From positions 992,001-1,056,000 of the forward strand of contig WHUZ01000009.1 in the NCBI GenBank assembly GCA_015179045.1: a stretch of 64,000 bases of DNA. The letters are read 5' to 3'. The DNA comes from Kalaharituber pfeilii (lineage: Eukaryota > Ascomycota > Pezizomycetes > Pezizales > Pezizaceae). Below the pieces are notes generated by a model. That model was not told the DNA's origin and made no database searches. It saw nothing but the letters and a program-made list of their open reading frames with translations. The translations under genes and the position numbers were made by a program. Shown in pieces: positions 43,313 through 54,947 of this stretch. The first letter of the stretch is position 1; each line of letters opens with the position of its first letter.

Positions 43313-43374
43313 TTTTTTTTTTTTTTTTTTTTTTTATATCATTACTCGCGTGCTGCCCTATGGGCTATGGCGAG
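43313..43374 (-). mobile_element. Family-B short retroposon, inside the LINE remnant
   Basis: Minus strand: CTCGCCATAGCCCATAGGGC then AGCACGCGAGTAATGATAT and poly(A). It shares its 3' end with the copy at 13763-13808. The target duplication is unclear (only GACAG on both sides). Confidence 0.6.
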
Positions 43375-44390
43375 GACAGCCGCGTCAGACCTTAAAAGAA
43401 GTCCACAAGCAACTTAGGGAGGGGAAGTGGGTCGCGATGGTAGGGGACGACATTAAGTCCACATTCAACCATGTTAGACGGAAGAGAGTAGTGTAACTTT
43501 TAAACGAACAAAGCAGCAATCTTGCAGCATTTGCAAATGGCTTCCTCCAACCAGCCGTGTTCAGTCTGAGCTGGGACAAAAGCGGTGATACAAGGCGGTA
43601 ATGACCGATGGCGCCCTACAGGGCTCTCCTCTGTCACCAGCCTTATTCCTGGTAGAGATACAGCCAACAGTCAAGCAAGCCAGTGAGAGTGTTCATGCGC
43701 ACCTACGTGGATGACTTTCACGAAGTCATCGCGGACCGGTCCCTAACGCCGCTGAAGAAGGCAATCAAGGCGCACCGCACTGAACTAGGGAGCGAGGCCA
43801 AGAAAGAAGGCTTTCAGCTAGACCAGGCCAAGAGAGAAACACTCATCGTCAAGACCAAGGGCCCTGACTACCGACTGGTAGGGCTGCACGTGGGTTGAGA
43901 CTCAAGTTCGATTCACACTTCCAGAGAAGACTGAACCTAGGAAGGGCCACATGGACCATGGCAGCGAGGCTAGGGAGGTTGGGCCCGGAGAAGAGGAGAC
44001 AGCTGTACACTAGTATAGCAAGAGTAATCGCAACTTACGGGAGCTGGGCATGGTTAGACTATAGGAAGGACGCTCACCCAGAGCAGAAAGTGAGGGAACT
44101 GGAGAAGTGGCAGTACGTCGTGGCAAGGAGCTCCATGGAGCACACGAAGAGACATAGTGGAAGGCCTAACAAACGTGGAATCGGTACAGACGTTCTTAGA
44201 AGGTGAAAGGACCCGAGTAGAGGCCAGGTCCCTGAAATTTTGGGGAGAAACCCTCCTGAACGAGGAGGAGGACACAACCTACCCGAGAGGGGACTTGGGA
44301 TGTAGGCAAGCAGGATTGATTGTAAGAACGGCCAACACGGCTGGCTGTCAATGGCCAAGCATCTAGCGTTATCCTAAGTTACATTCTACA

Positions 44391-45654
44391 TTATTGTAGA
44401 ACCGCAAGAGGAAACGGCATAACGTCGAATATTTTTATCCGTCGACTATTTAAATTTGACGCAAAAATGCAACTGCAGCATGTCGAACCGAGCAGTTACT
44501 CTCAGCATGCTCGACACATGCAACATCTATTCGGAACAGATTATCACACGATTACTAATACCGAAACGTGACCACTCGGTGGACTGCTCACCCTCAGAGC
44601 AAGAAGCTTAAGTCCGCGACTCTTGATTTCTCTTTTCTCAATCCAGACACCGATTCTACTTGAATCATCAAGATTCTAAAGCTCATAAGTCAGCCTCCAC
44701 ATAAGTGGGACATGTGAGCATGGAAAGCCTACAACGCTGGTCGACGGCTTTGGCCAGCTGTATCTGTAGTGGTAGTACACCGAAGACACTGAAGTCATGT
44801 ATATATAAAACTGGTCCGGCTTTTCAAATTGGCTAGCCAATAGGCTTCACTTCTGAGTCAACCAAGCGATGCTGTTGCGGAGTTGGAGTATCCGATAGCA
44901 TCTTAGACGAAATATTCCCGCAATTTGCATTAATGCAGTCATTCGAGATAGGTATCATCACTTGCAGCAAAGTTGACAAAATCCAGGTGATTTACCTTAA
45001 ACATAATCTCGCCCCGCCGCGCAATTGCGCAAGCATATACGTGTATTCCCCCAGGTGCCTAGATAGCTACTAGCCGGACTTCTAAGTCTCTGGATAAGCT
45101 GACATACAGTACATAAGCATACTTAGATTTGAGCTTGATGCGGAGATCAGAGTCTAGTTGTCAAATAATGCACGTGAAGCGAAATAAAAACGATACCTCA
45201 CATTTACTAGTATGAGAACTCACCATTAGTGGCTATCACAATTATTTAAAGACTAGCTGGTAGATAAACATTCTTAAGACATGTACCGTTGTGGTGAGCA
45301 GCGGCACCTAACTGCTATAGCCGCGTTGGCGCTGGGTTCAAGGAAGCCGCAGGTCACGTGGGTTATACAGTAAGCGAAGTCTGAGATGAGGGTAAGACCG
45401 AAAGGAAGGATGAAAATGAATATTCGGTCGGCCAACAGAATAAGAGGTGGTGATTTTGTACGGCTCTTTGTCCTTAATATCTAGTTCATCATTCAGTGTT
45501 TAGTCCCTTATTCAACAACTCGTGCTTTCAGTTCAGTCTTCCTTTACTTCAGTCATAGCTTCCCTTTATGTTCTTACCAATGACCTTCTATCTTAATTAC
45601 CTTTAATACATATATGCGGTTACTCTCGTCTTGCTTGAACATTTGCACTTGTAC
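44391..45654. other. Intergenic, no gene seen
   Basis: No supported gene. A segment near 45300-45365 has a GGTTCAAGG motif but does not fold into a tRNA. Confidence 0.4.
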
Positions 45655-45668
45655 ATATACTCAGTATG

Positions 45669-45725
45669 CCCTGCCATGGCGAACAGCTACAAGCGGGGTC
45701 ACGTGAAATAAAAAAAAAAAAAAAA
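45669..45725 (+). mobile_element. SINE-like retroposon, family A
   Basis: CCCTGCCATGGCGAACAGCT then ACAAGCGGGGTCACGTGAAAT and poly(A), flanked by the perfect 14-bp direct repeat ATATACTCAGTATG (45655-45668 and 45726-45739). Body identical to the copy at 59643, so probably young. Confidence 0.95.
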
Positions 45726-45739
45726 ATATACTCAGTATG

Positions 45740-46685
45740 GCCCCGCACAATACAACTCGACCGTATCCTCTAAACATAGCGGGCCGCGGCGGTCACTTTT
45801 CGACATCCTGAAGTGAGCTGCCCAGTGACCTCCCAGCAGAGGACCCACGGCTAGTGAGCAAAGGTCGGTTGTGCCCCTGGCCCGCTCATAACGTATTTCT
45901 TCTCTGGGCAAATACCGTTGACTTTGTTTCTGGTGGCATCTGGGAGTGCCTGATCAGTGTCACGTGTGCGTGTATAGCCTCGTTCGCGGTAGTTCAGCAC
46001 TCTAAGCCAGCAATGCTTCTCCACTTTAATACATGCTTCTTGATATGCCTACATCAACAATTGATCTACCTGCCACACAATACTACCTGTCCCGCAATGC
46101 CAGGGCATAAAGGTTTATCATCTGATCCGGTCCGAGAGCCGCTGTCGGAATGTGACTGCCACGAGAGGTTCCGGTTTGGCTGCAGTCTTAGCACTTTCTG
46201 CCCCAGTCTTCCACGCAATTGGCTTCCTTTACTGAGACCCTTCGGAACATAAGCAATGAGCGTCACGGGAGACATACACGGTAGTCATGTGTAGTCGGAA
46301 ATCACAAGATAGTTCTTGCGTGACTGTGAGATAACTGTTTCTCATTGCTACAATGCCGCAACGCCATATCTGCACCAATATGCGTTTAGCTCATTGTGCC
46401 TGGAAAAGAGCTCTGGGATTTTCCTTCTCCTTCAGCTGGTAGCCTGTATGCAGCGTTACGTTACAAAAAATAGAAACGATCCAGTCACATGTTCACAGCT
46501 AGGTTCTAACTTACTGAGTAGTAAGCATTGAAAAAGTCTTGGCGAACTTGCCGGAAATGAAACGCAACTTCTCACTACGTGCAATAACTCCACCTTCTCA
46601 ACTGCTTCCTATCACCCCTGCTCCCTCGCCGCTGACTACATAAAGCTGTACTTGAACCTGTGTCATTCTTCTGAGTAATTCACTG
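45740..46685. other. Upstream flank of the deaminase-like gene
   Basis: A 132-codon frame at 45854-46252 shows no domain. CATAAAG about 45 bp before the next ATG could serve as a TATA element. Confidence 0.4.
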
Positions 46686-48377
46686 ATGGCTACTCCTTCC
46701 CACCCACCAATAGCAAGGTGGACAGCTTCTACGGTTGCCTCCGCTGTGGCATTGGCAGCAGCAACTGCACCATTTGATTGTTATTCAACTGCCCATACTG
46801 GTGATCGCAACTTTCCTGCGCCAGAGCTACAAAATAGATTTCTGTCAGACAGGTCACAGGAATCCCAGCAGAGGGGTATGCAGCTCTTAGATGCTTTGGC
46901 TTTGCTCTGCATCAGCGAATCTCGGTCTCAGGTGATCGCCGTTGGAGCCCAGATTTATCATAAACCAGGTGGGGAGTTAGCACAGGTTGAGCTTACAGTT
47001 ACCGGGAATGAGCGGACAACCTCACTTGACGCCATTTCCCCATTCTTACAAAAACTCTGGAGGAAGATGCAAACAATCTCAAGGCTGACAAACCAAGAGA
47101 GGCGTGGCGTAGAGCCTGGATCAGTGCTTGTTAAACTTTCACCGACGCCGCCCCACTCTGAGTACAAGGTGAATGCTCGGAAGATCGATGACATTATTCT
47201 GGACATGCAAGTGATGGCCATGAGCCATACATTATCAAAATATTATCGTCACTTCCGGAAGCGATATCACAAGTTCCTAGAATTTCGAATTGCGTTCTTA
47301 GGCATGCCTAAAAATATCTGGCCTGGAAAACTAATTGAACCAGCATCAATGCTAAGAAACATCTCTACTTTGATTTTGGATCTTGCCGAGGTATTCTCCG
47401 AAATATCGGTAATCAAAGCGCATCCATCTAATGCAGCTGTGCCCCGTGAACTGTACATAAAGCTGGTCAGGTTGGTTGCGACTATTGGATCAGCATATAA
47501 TGGCCACGTGGAATCAGAGATTGCCCTGTGCGCCGGTTTCGTGGAGTCACATGGCGGACCTAGTAAGTACAATAGTCTATTCGGAGCAGCATTTTCTTCG
47601 GCCAGCACTAACTAATGTGATTTAGACTTCCCCCTAGAAAGATATATAAGAAAATTGTGCTCCTGCCAGTATGCAATTTCTGCCCTGGTGCGATGGGCTG
47701 AATCGCCGCGGCTGCGGCCAACGCTCAAGGGTCCGCTGAAAATAACTCTGCATGCAAGTCAGATGCAGGAAATTCCAAGGCTGCCATCGTCGGTAGCTGA
47801 CTGGATAAACTTGTCATCCGATATCATGCAGACGGCATCCTTCATTGAAAAGGAAGGGTTCAGAGAAGGAATTGGAGCGAAGGCCCATCAGAGATACAAT
47901 ACGTAGGGAAAAGATCGTTCTCATATTCATTGCGAGATAACCTTGCTTCTCTATTATGACAACCGTCCCAGGGACAGTACTCCACCATTCTCATATCTGG
48001 GAGTATCGAAACTTTCATGTGCCGCTTGTTCTTTGCTCATCCAGTCGTATAATGTAGCTCGAAAAACCAACTTCGCTGTGAAGGGCACCCATGGAAAGTT
48101 TTACTATCCTTGGGGCGTGCCGGCGGTTTCGAAATCGATTCTGAAAAGCTTCCGCCAACTGGTTTGTGAATGCCTCTGCAAGCGCTGGGAACAGCAAGGC
48201 GGTGGAAGGATGTGGCATGTCTTGAGTGATAGCACAGTTGATTCCAAGCCGGAGTTTATTGACAGTGGTTCCTTGAGTTTATCAGAGGACCAAATTGATC
48301 GACCCCCACGGGTAGATCTGCCCCCTCCCCCTGAAAGTGCTATAAAGGGTTATATCTCCAAATCACTCTCACAATGA
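46686..48377 (+). pseudogene. OTT_1508-like deaminase-domain protein gene with one internal TAG
   Basis: Exons 46686-47562 and 47626-48377 (donor GTAAGT, branch CACTAAC, acceptor TTTAG) form 543 codons in one frame, interrupted only by TAG at 47904-47906 (codon 386). The stop lies eight codons before the deaminase-type motif IHCEITLLLYYD, and the frame then runs on through GVSKLSCAACSLLIQ and GTHGKFYYPWG to a normal end. His394/Glu396 and Cys424/Cys427 would form the zinc site of this family. The N-terminal 380 residues are helical and otherwise uncharacterised. The fungal family is multicopy and of unknown substrate. No intron that removes the TAG keeps the HxE motif. It may be a nonsense pseudogene, a sequencing error or, less likely, readthrough. 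Confidence 0.8.
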
Positions 48378-48785
48378 TTGTTTTTGCGAAATTCAGGTGT
48401 AAAAATGATTCCTGTTTGTACTATAACTGTTGAGTTGCTGACAATTCTGTTACTGGCAAGTTGCTGCCACCGGCTAATTAGTGCCACCATTGAGTCACTC
48501 TCTCCTACGACAGTTTAATTGCTACGATTCTAGATTTCCACAGGTTAAGATGATAATTATGTTATTGTTGCTAGACGATCCTAGATAATATACTCCAAGT
48601 ACTTGCCTTGCTCTGAGCGAAATTTCAGAGTGTTATCTTTACAGGCAGAGATATCCAGATTCCTCCGCCATTTGTAGTATTATTCAAAATTACTGTTCTA
48701 AACGTGACAGGGATTGCATTGACGCCAAGCATCTTGATTTGGATTGCTCTTTGCCCCATCGGGTAGTCAACCCCCATGCAAATGC

Positions 48786-48995
48786 CAGTGACCCGTAAAA
48801 AGTCTTGGGGTTAGGCAATAGTGGGGGTAAGTGTATCATGCAATATACTTACAGATTGAGTCTGTATTTGTTGGGCAGAAGAGATCTCTTTGCCAAATGT
48901 GAGCGTACAATATATGCAGACTCGATCTGCATATTGCAGGACACACTTTCCCCAATACTGCCTAATCCCCAAGACTTTTTACGGGTCACTCACTG
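48786..48995. mobile_element. MITE with about 45-bp inverted ends
   Basis: AGTGACCCGTAAAAAGTCTT then GGGGTTAGGCAATA at the left is the inverse of TACTGCCTAATCCCCAAGAC then TTTTTACGGGTCACT at the right. The right end reads CACTG before TA. An inner inverted pair (GATTGAGTCTG and CAGACTCGATC) adds a second hairpin. Confidence 0.8.
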
Positions 48996-49781
48996 TACGA
49001 GTAAGTCTCGTAACCAGAAGCAGGGCCGCTGAGTATACTCCGTACATAGCAAAAACTCAACAAATTCAAAGCCACACCACGTTATGCACTTTGATCCGAT
49101 TGACATGATTTTCATACCATTGTAAAGCTATGAATAATATGTACTTTATTTGCCCTATAGTTTGTTAAGATTGGCTATCCATAGTATTATTAATTTATGA
49201 TGGGACATAACCGAAAACTTACAATGATTTTAGACCTCTCAGGTTTAAGGACCCATAAATCTGTCAATTCTTCATGAAATGAAGCGGCTTTTGGAATTTC
49301 TGAACATAGCCATGACGTAGGACCTCGAATGTATGTGTATTATAAAAGGTCCCTTTATTTTATTTTATTATTTTTTTTCGGGAAAAGGCAGCTATGCTTT
49401 ATATAATTTTCTGATTTCTAATCCTCTCATCTTCTTATTTTCTAAATAGTAAGGGTATTCATAGGAGGAGCGGTAGAAGAGAGGCAGCAGAAAAGGCTGC
49501 CTGAGAGGATGTTTGAGGTTTAAAAAAGTCCACATGTCTGTGAATGGCCGGAGTATCACAGAAGTTTTCGATAAAATGATGATAGCTTTGATCATTTGGT
49601 GCATGGATTCCATATCAGCAAATTTATACGGGTTTTATCCGCCCAAGCGATATTGAAGAAATTATGAAGAAATTATCTACAGAATAAAACAAACTGTGAG
49701 CACCAGGGGTACTAAGATGTAGAGGACGCTAGTCAGCTACTGTTTCTAAGATCACCCTCCTTCGCGACGGCCCAGCCAAAG
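48996..49781. other. Intergenic, 3' flank
   Basis: AT-rich with no gene seen. Confidence 0.4.
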
Positions 49782-50567
49782 TTACTTCCTTTTCTTTGGT
49801 TCTTCACCCTTCTCTGCAGTCAGTCTCCCGACCCTCGCAACCTCCTCGTCAAATCTAGCTTCGCATCTCCACCCCTCAAAAAATGCATTGATGAGCCATT
49901 TGACCCAAGGACCTCTCACCCTCCCCCTTTTGTTAATATCAACTTGATGCTTCCTCAGCTTCTTCGCCATCCCAAGTACATCACCCCAACGCTTCACAAG
50001 AATGGCAGCATGAAAGAAAACTGTCAAATTGAACTTCCATTCCTTATTGAATATTTTTCTCGCGACAAATCCCCCAATATATGGCATGTCCTCCCCATAG
50101 CGCAGCCAATAATAGATGAACATTGTCAGACCGATGAACTGGAACATGGTCAAGAAGGATGCAATGGTATGCGGTGGGAGATAGCGCTCAACAACAATGT
50201 CGCTGCGACCCTCAAGAATTTTTCGTGCCTCAGCCTCCATCTCCTTTAGCCGATTGGCGCACTCGGATTCCCACTTGTAGGCGGCGTCGGTGTTGGTGTG
50301 GGCTTCGATTGGAATGGGAGGGAGAGGCGGGTTGAATGGGATTGTTGCACTGCGTGGGACGGGCTTGAAGACAATGTCCTCGACAGGTTGGAGATAGGAG
50401 AGAGAAATGGATTGTGGAGTGAGGGATGTGACAGTGATGTCCTTCGGGGTGTAGGCGCGTGCATAGTGGGTTAGGAGAGTACTGAGTAGGGTCTGTGGGA
50501 TTTGTGGGATGAGGTTGCGGACTGGTAGTGGGTGGTGCAACATGGCTTCTGGGTCTGACGATGCCAT
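49782..50567 (-). CDS. Fungal membrane protein, possibly DUF2470/DUF4499-related
   Basis: Single exon from the ATG at 50567, 261 residues. The N-terminal 95 residues are a soluble part with a HYARAYTPKDITVTSLTPQS segment of the kind seen after DUF2470-like starts. A charged helix (WESECANRLKEMEAEARKIL) and YLPPHTIASF follow. Two hydrophobic segments come next (FLTMFQFIGLTMFIYYWL and, more weakly, FNLTVFFHAAILV), then a basic C-terminus ending EEPKKRK. This architecture resembles conserved ascomycete membrane proteins of unknown function; the family name is from memory and unchecked. The C-terminal KKxx-like basic end might retain it in the ER, which is speculative. Confidence 0.75.
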   Translation of the reverse strand: MASSDPEAMLHHPLPVRNLIPQIPQTLLSTLLTHYARAYTPKDITVTSLTPQSISLSYLQPVEDIVFKPVPRSATIPFNPPLPPIPIEAHTNTDAAYKWESECANRLKEMEAEARKILEGRSDIVVERYLPPHTIASFLTMFQFIGLTMFIYYWLRYGEDMPYIGGFVARKIFNKEWKFNLTVFFHAAILVKRWGDVLGMAKKLRKHQVDINKRGRVRGPWVKWLINAFFEGWRCEARFDEEVARVGRLTAEKGEEPKKRK

Positions 50568-53500
50568 AGTGAGTGAAATGTTAATTGGATCGTAGTGCAG
50601 TACAAAATCTGACTGTAGCTGCGGTTGATCGGAGCTGCGGACTGCGCTGAACGAAGGTTGCGACGTAATTATCAGGATTTATGTGGAGGTGAACGAGTTT
50701 TGAGCTGCAGGGAGTCCAAAAGACCTGCAAGATTAGTCTCCTAACTTATTGCAATGTGTACTCTACAGCACAGCTTTTTTTTTTGTCGTTGACATGCAGC
50801 AGAGAGCTGGGGTACATGTATGTCGCCATAGCTGGGTGCTTCCTGGGTGCAGCAGTGTTGCTATGACAGAAAGGAATTAGCAACCCTGCAGGGGTGGAAT
50901 TCAGAATCGACTAGAACGTGAGGAAGCCAATGAGTACGCTCAATAATGTACAAAAAAAAAAAATACCAAACATACTGAACAAGATCAAAATACTGATAAT
51001 TATTATATTTACTCAACCAGGTAAATTCATCAATGTTCGATACATTCAATATCTCCCTAACCACTTGATACTAGTATCCTTAAATGCTACTTATACTGTA
51101 TCGGGGGTTGGTAATGAGAAGTAGCCATGCTGCGACGTTGACACTGTTCAAGTTCAAACTACACACCTAGTAGTATTGCTTGGAAATACTGCAGTAGCAT
51201 CAATTTTGGGAAGAGCAAACTGGCATTGGCATTGCATTGGGTGAAATTGATCGTGGTAGTAAACTGAGGTTCATGTATCTCATGGAGTTCTAAGCTGACA
51301 TAAACTAGCTTGTCTTGTCGTCTTGTACAGTTTGGGGTTACTTCATTTTACCCTGTTTGAATTGCACCCTACAGGGTTAAGTACATGGTTGCAAAATCCC
51401 ACTGTTGGAAAGGGTGCAGGGACGAAAGCTTAAGAGCTAAGCGAGAATGAGGAAAGGGACAAGTGGAAATGAGACAGGGTGATGGCCAGGAAAAGCTTGA
51501 TGAGAGGCAGCCAATGAAAGAGGAGGTGGTGGTGATGGAGCGGAAAATACCCGTATGCGAAGAGGCGGGGAAGGCAGAGATGTAGGAGCAGAATGGTGCT
51601 GCTATGAATAACGATGCACTTACTCTAAGGACGAGCGTGTATGTGACATGGGGGCTGCGGGAGGTGCTGGAGGCGGTGCAGAGCTATCTGTCAGAGTTTG
51701 GATATGCCACACGGCGGTATGATAGATGGAGGATAAATTCACCAATTGAGGAGCTTGCTGTGGTAGCAAAATACTCGATACCATCTCTGCCTCTCTATAC
51801 AGTACTAGCGTATACTACCTATGTAGGTAGTACAGTACGTAGTTATCACAGGAAGCCCAGCTACAGCAGGAAAGGCTTCACAGTCTCACCTTGCCGTAGT
51901 GTTTGAGCCAACGATGGAGGCACCGTGAGCAAGAGAGCGCCTCTGCAGAAGATACTCGTGCAACTTTGTTCACAGATACCAACTGCTGTAAGTTAGGGCT
52001 TGATGGACAGGATTTTAATAAGGGGGGATAAACCATGCATACCAAGTGTAAGCAGTTTTTCATTACTTTCCCTAAACAAATATAGTGATACTGCTGGTCC
52101 CCGTATTCCTCATTTTTTCAGCAGGAGACCCCGAACTAGATGGACGCCTATCAATTGGCATAGGTTAGCCTAGGAACTACAGTAATGGAGTGCCGTTATT
52201 TTGGAAACTCACTTCTCCGGCAGCTTATCCAGAAAAATCTCCCCCTCCTACGGCACCCTCCTTGATCTCCATCTTTCTGGTTATCCATCTTAAATAGACT
52301 TCTGCGGCAGAATCACATAACCGTTGGATGTATAAAGGAAGGAAAGCGGAGCTTGTGTAAAGAGCCGTTTTGTTCACTTCGAAGCCGTGAGTGATGGTGT
52401 ATGATGATTGTTTATTCCTCCTCAGTTGCAATTATAGGTATCCCTCACAATATGCTAGTGATTTGTACGTGCTGAGCTGTTCTCGTGCCCAGAGTCTCCT
52501 CCATCGCATTTGCAGCCAATTGTGTGCGGAGCCCACATTCCCTTGGCGACTAGCAGTCCATGTTGTAGAAACTACAAAAAATCCTGGGAACAAGCGTCCC
52601 AAAATGGGCCCTATTTATACAAGAAGAACTCAGGAAATACCTTCATACATAACTAGACAATTTGGTGCGGTATGAGGTTGTTCATAGTAGCGGATTCAAA
52701 CGGTAAAGAGGATAAACCCATGAAATCATAGAAGCGTCAATCTGTACTATGACCACGGCTCAGGTTGCGTATGTTCGGCACACCTGACCATTATGCCCTT
52801 CAGCGCTGCATATTCTTTCAACAGTCCATACCGCCTGGTATCAACTAAATAAAGCAGTGTTCTCGATCAGTCCCGCATCTCTGTCCCAGAGGTCTTGTTT
52901 TGAAGACATTACTGTGCAGCGGCGCTCATTTTCGCATGACGTCCCGCCATGCACTTTCGCTGCAACATGGATTCTACACTGCACACCCGTAATAAATTTA
53001 GTAAGGACACAAACACTTAAGACCGATAAGTTTCACCCAGTATAACAATACAGGGAGTATAGCAAAGTAACATCTTTGATGGTGGTGGAATAACTCACAA
53101 AATCCATATTCTTGTACAAAGTTCTTGTACGCAAACCACTCCCAAAAGTACAGTAATTAATTATTAACATATCCAAGACACAATTATGAATTTCGGTTAA
53201 GAAAAGTACTGCATCGATCTCGATGTACCCATTGATAATACCCTTTAGCTACTTTCATGGCCGTAGCAAGTGATGTTGCGGGGTGGTACCCAATTCCAAT
53301 TACATCCGTAGATTATCCTATACGCTTAGCTCTCTACTGCATAGTCCAAGGGTGTTGCCTACGCATTGAATATATATGCTGCTGAAGAAACACACGGGCG
53401 CATTTAAGCAATCGCAACACACAGTAAATATAGTGTACTTACATAACCGGGGATTATTCTAGGAATTCAAAGAAACTTTGATCACCTGCACTCATTAACG

Positions 53501-53690
53501 ACCGTTATTAACAAGGGAACCAGCAACAACAAAGAAACATCATGGACAGTCATGCATCGAAGATAAAGTGTTAGTCATTCAATATTATATATAGTACATA
53601 TTTACAATCCCTAAAAGATATCATAATCATCCCCAACATTAAAATTCTATCCCGTTACTATCGTACAACATATATCCAGAAGCAGATCTA
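50568..53690. other. Long intergenic region
   Basis: About 3.1 kb without a supported gene. A 100-codon plus-strand frame at 51604-51906 lies in a G/A-rich stretch and lacks features. A short palindromic CTACCTATGTAGGTAG lies at about 51817-51832. Confidence 0.4.
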
Positions 53691-54947
53691 TCAGCGGCCA
53701 AACAAGCCACCGAATGTGTCCTTAATCTTGTCAATGATTCCCTTGCCCTGTTCAATTGTCTCCTTCACGTCATCCGTGACCTCGCCCACCTTGTCCTCCA
53801 CCTTCTCAACCTTATCCTTCACGGGCTCACTAACATCTTGGACCTTGTCGAAAAGCTTGCTCATTTCACCAGCACTCTTGGTGGGTTGCCAAAGGTTTTT
53901 GGGTTGATCCTTGAAGGTCAATGGAGCGTTAACCCTGTTGCGAGGATCTTTGAAGCCATTGGCAGCATCGATGACGGCAATTGGGTTACCCTCATTGAAG
54001 AAGTCGACCAGGATGTATCCTCCGCGACGTCCCCACTCAGTGGCACACTTCTCAATGCCATCCTTCATGTTACCAGGAATGGACTGATCACCTGAGTTGA
54101 TCTTGGGCGCCAAGTCATCGTGGGGAGTATAAATTTCGAGTCCGAATTCTTCTAGCCTCTTGTCGTACACGAATCGGTTTTGGAAGCCAATACGAGTGGC
54201 AACAGCCTCGTTAAGCTTCTCTGCCCCCTTTACTCTGCCAGGACGGTCGCCGTTGCATGTAAACTTGGCAGGATCAAAGTTCTCGAATGGTGTTTCAAAC
54301 ATATATGAGAACTCGTCAAGCATCCAAGGGATATTTGCCTCATCAGCAGAAGTAGAAATGAAGAGCACAAGCCGTTTCCCAGAGTCAATCATTTGCTGCA
54401 AGGTGGGCCACTCGCCTGGAGTAATCGGGTGCTTGGGTGGGGCGTACGCAAGATTTTTCAAACCGGTATCCGCAAAGTACTTCTCCAAGTCTCGGGCAGG
54501 CATATTGTCGGCATTGACCCAGAGCATGGTCACAACGTCGCTCGGGTGACCATCCATCCAGCTCTTAACCTCAACGAGATAGTCTTCCAATTTTCCTCCA
54601 TCCATCATCTTGCAGTCAGAGTGGCACAAGCGGGGCTTTCCTCCCTCATTGTGAATTTGACCCTGGAGTAACCTCACTCCCCCCTCTAGTTGGGTACGCA
54701 CGTTGAAGTACTGGTTTCCAGCGACGGAATATCCGTTCTCAGGGTGGCGGAGGAATGGAGAGTCATGCGCACCGAGGTGGTAAATCTCGGAGTACTTCTT
54801 GTTACAGAGTGAGGGGTGGTTGTTGCAAGCCGAGGGGTCGTATTGACGTTTGGTCATACCATGGTAGCCAGGGAACGCGAAGGCAGAGGAAAACAATGCG
54901 GTAGCGGTAAGGAGCGTAGGCAAAAGTGCTGCTGGTTGGATGAACAT
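53691..54947 (-). CDS. Secreted PLC-like phosphodiesterase
   Basis: Single exon, 418 residues, ATG at 54947. Residues 1-24 form a signal peptide. A PI-PLC X-type TIM barrel follows: YHLGAHDSPF with catalytic-type His61, then RLLQGQIH and LCHSDCKMMDGG with His109, VTMLWVNAD, VLFISTSADE, and a late GGYILVDFFNEGNP. Four Cys before residue 115 suit an extracellular fold. Bacterial PI-PLC members use two such histidines for cleavage without calcium; fungal members of this branch are little studied. After residue 355 comes a tail of 11-residue-like amphipathic Lys/Glu/Asp/Val repeats (VSEPVKDKVEKVEDKVGEV...), ending GLFGR, that could bind membrane or wall. No intron. Confidence 0.9.
   Translation of the reverse strand: MFIQPAALLPTLLTATALFSSAFAFPGYHGMTKRQYDPSACNNHPSLCNKKYSEIYHLGAHDSPFLRHPENGYSVAGNQYFNVRTQLEGGVRLLQGQIHNEGGKPRLCHSDCKMMDGGKLEDYLVEVKSWMDGHPSDVVTMLWVNADNMPARDLEKYFADTGLKNLAYAPPKHPITPGEWPTLQQMIDSGKRLVLFISTSADEANIPWMLDEFSYMFETPFENFDPAKFTCNGDRPGRVKGAEKLNEAVATRIGFQNRFVYDKRLEEFGLEIYTPHDDLAPKINSGDQSIPGNMKDGIEKCATEWGRRGGYILVDFFNEGNPIAVIDAANGFKDPRNRVNAPLTFKDQPKNLWQPTKSAGEMSKLFDKVQDVSEPVKDKVEKVEDKVGEVTDDVKETIEQGKGIIDKIKDTFGGLFGR

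Larger units (their letters stand above)
42840..44390 (+). pseudogene. Decayed non-LTR retrotransposon (LINE) reverse-transcriptase remnant
   Basis: Pieces of a LINE-type reverse transcriptase appear in order but in different frames. They are FIREQSPAAGVTRKPDGPLL with LRSAPGPDKAQYRLLKMLKG (about 42860-43050), DGALQGSPLSPALFLVEIQ (about 43605-43660), RTYVDDFHEV with the catalytic Tyr-Val-Asp-Asp (codons at 43704-43715), and a thumb-like GLHVGLRLKFD... ARLGRLGPEKRRQLYTSIAR region to about 44200. The frame changes between GSPLSP and YVDD and again near 43890, so no full protein can be made. The layout is like Tad-type fungal LINEs. Two SINE-like inserts interrupt it. Ends are not defined. Confidence 0.8.

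Noticed and set aside
45295..45370. Possible tRNA or SINE head (GGTTCAAGG, then GTCACGTG)
   Set aside because: The B-box-like motif is present but no acceptor, D or anticodon stem pairs around it, and there is no poly(A) or duplication.
45854..46252. 132-codon plus-strand frame
   Set aside because: Cys-rich random-like composition, no family, no splice support.
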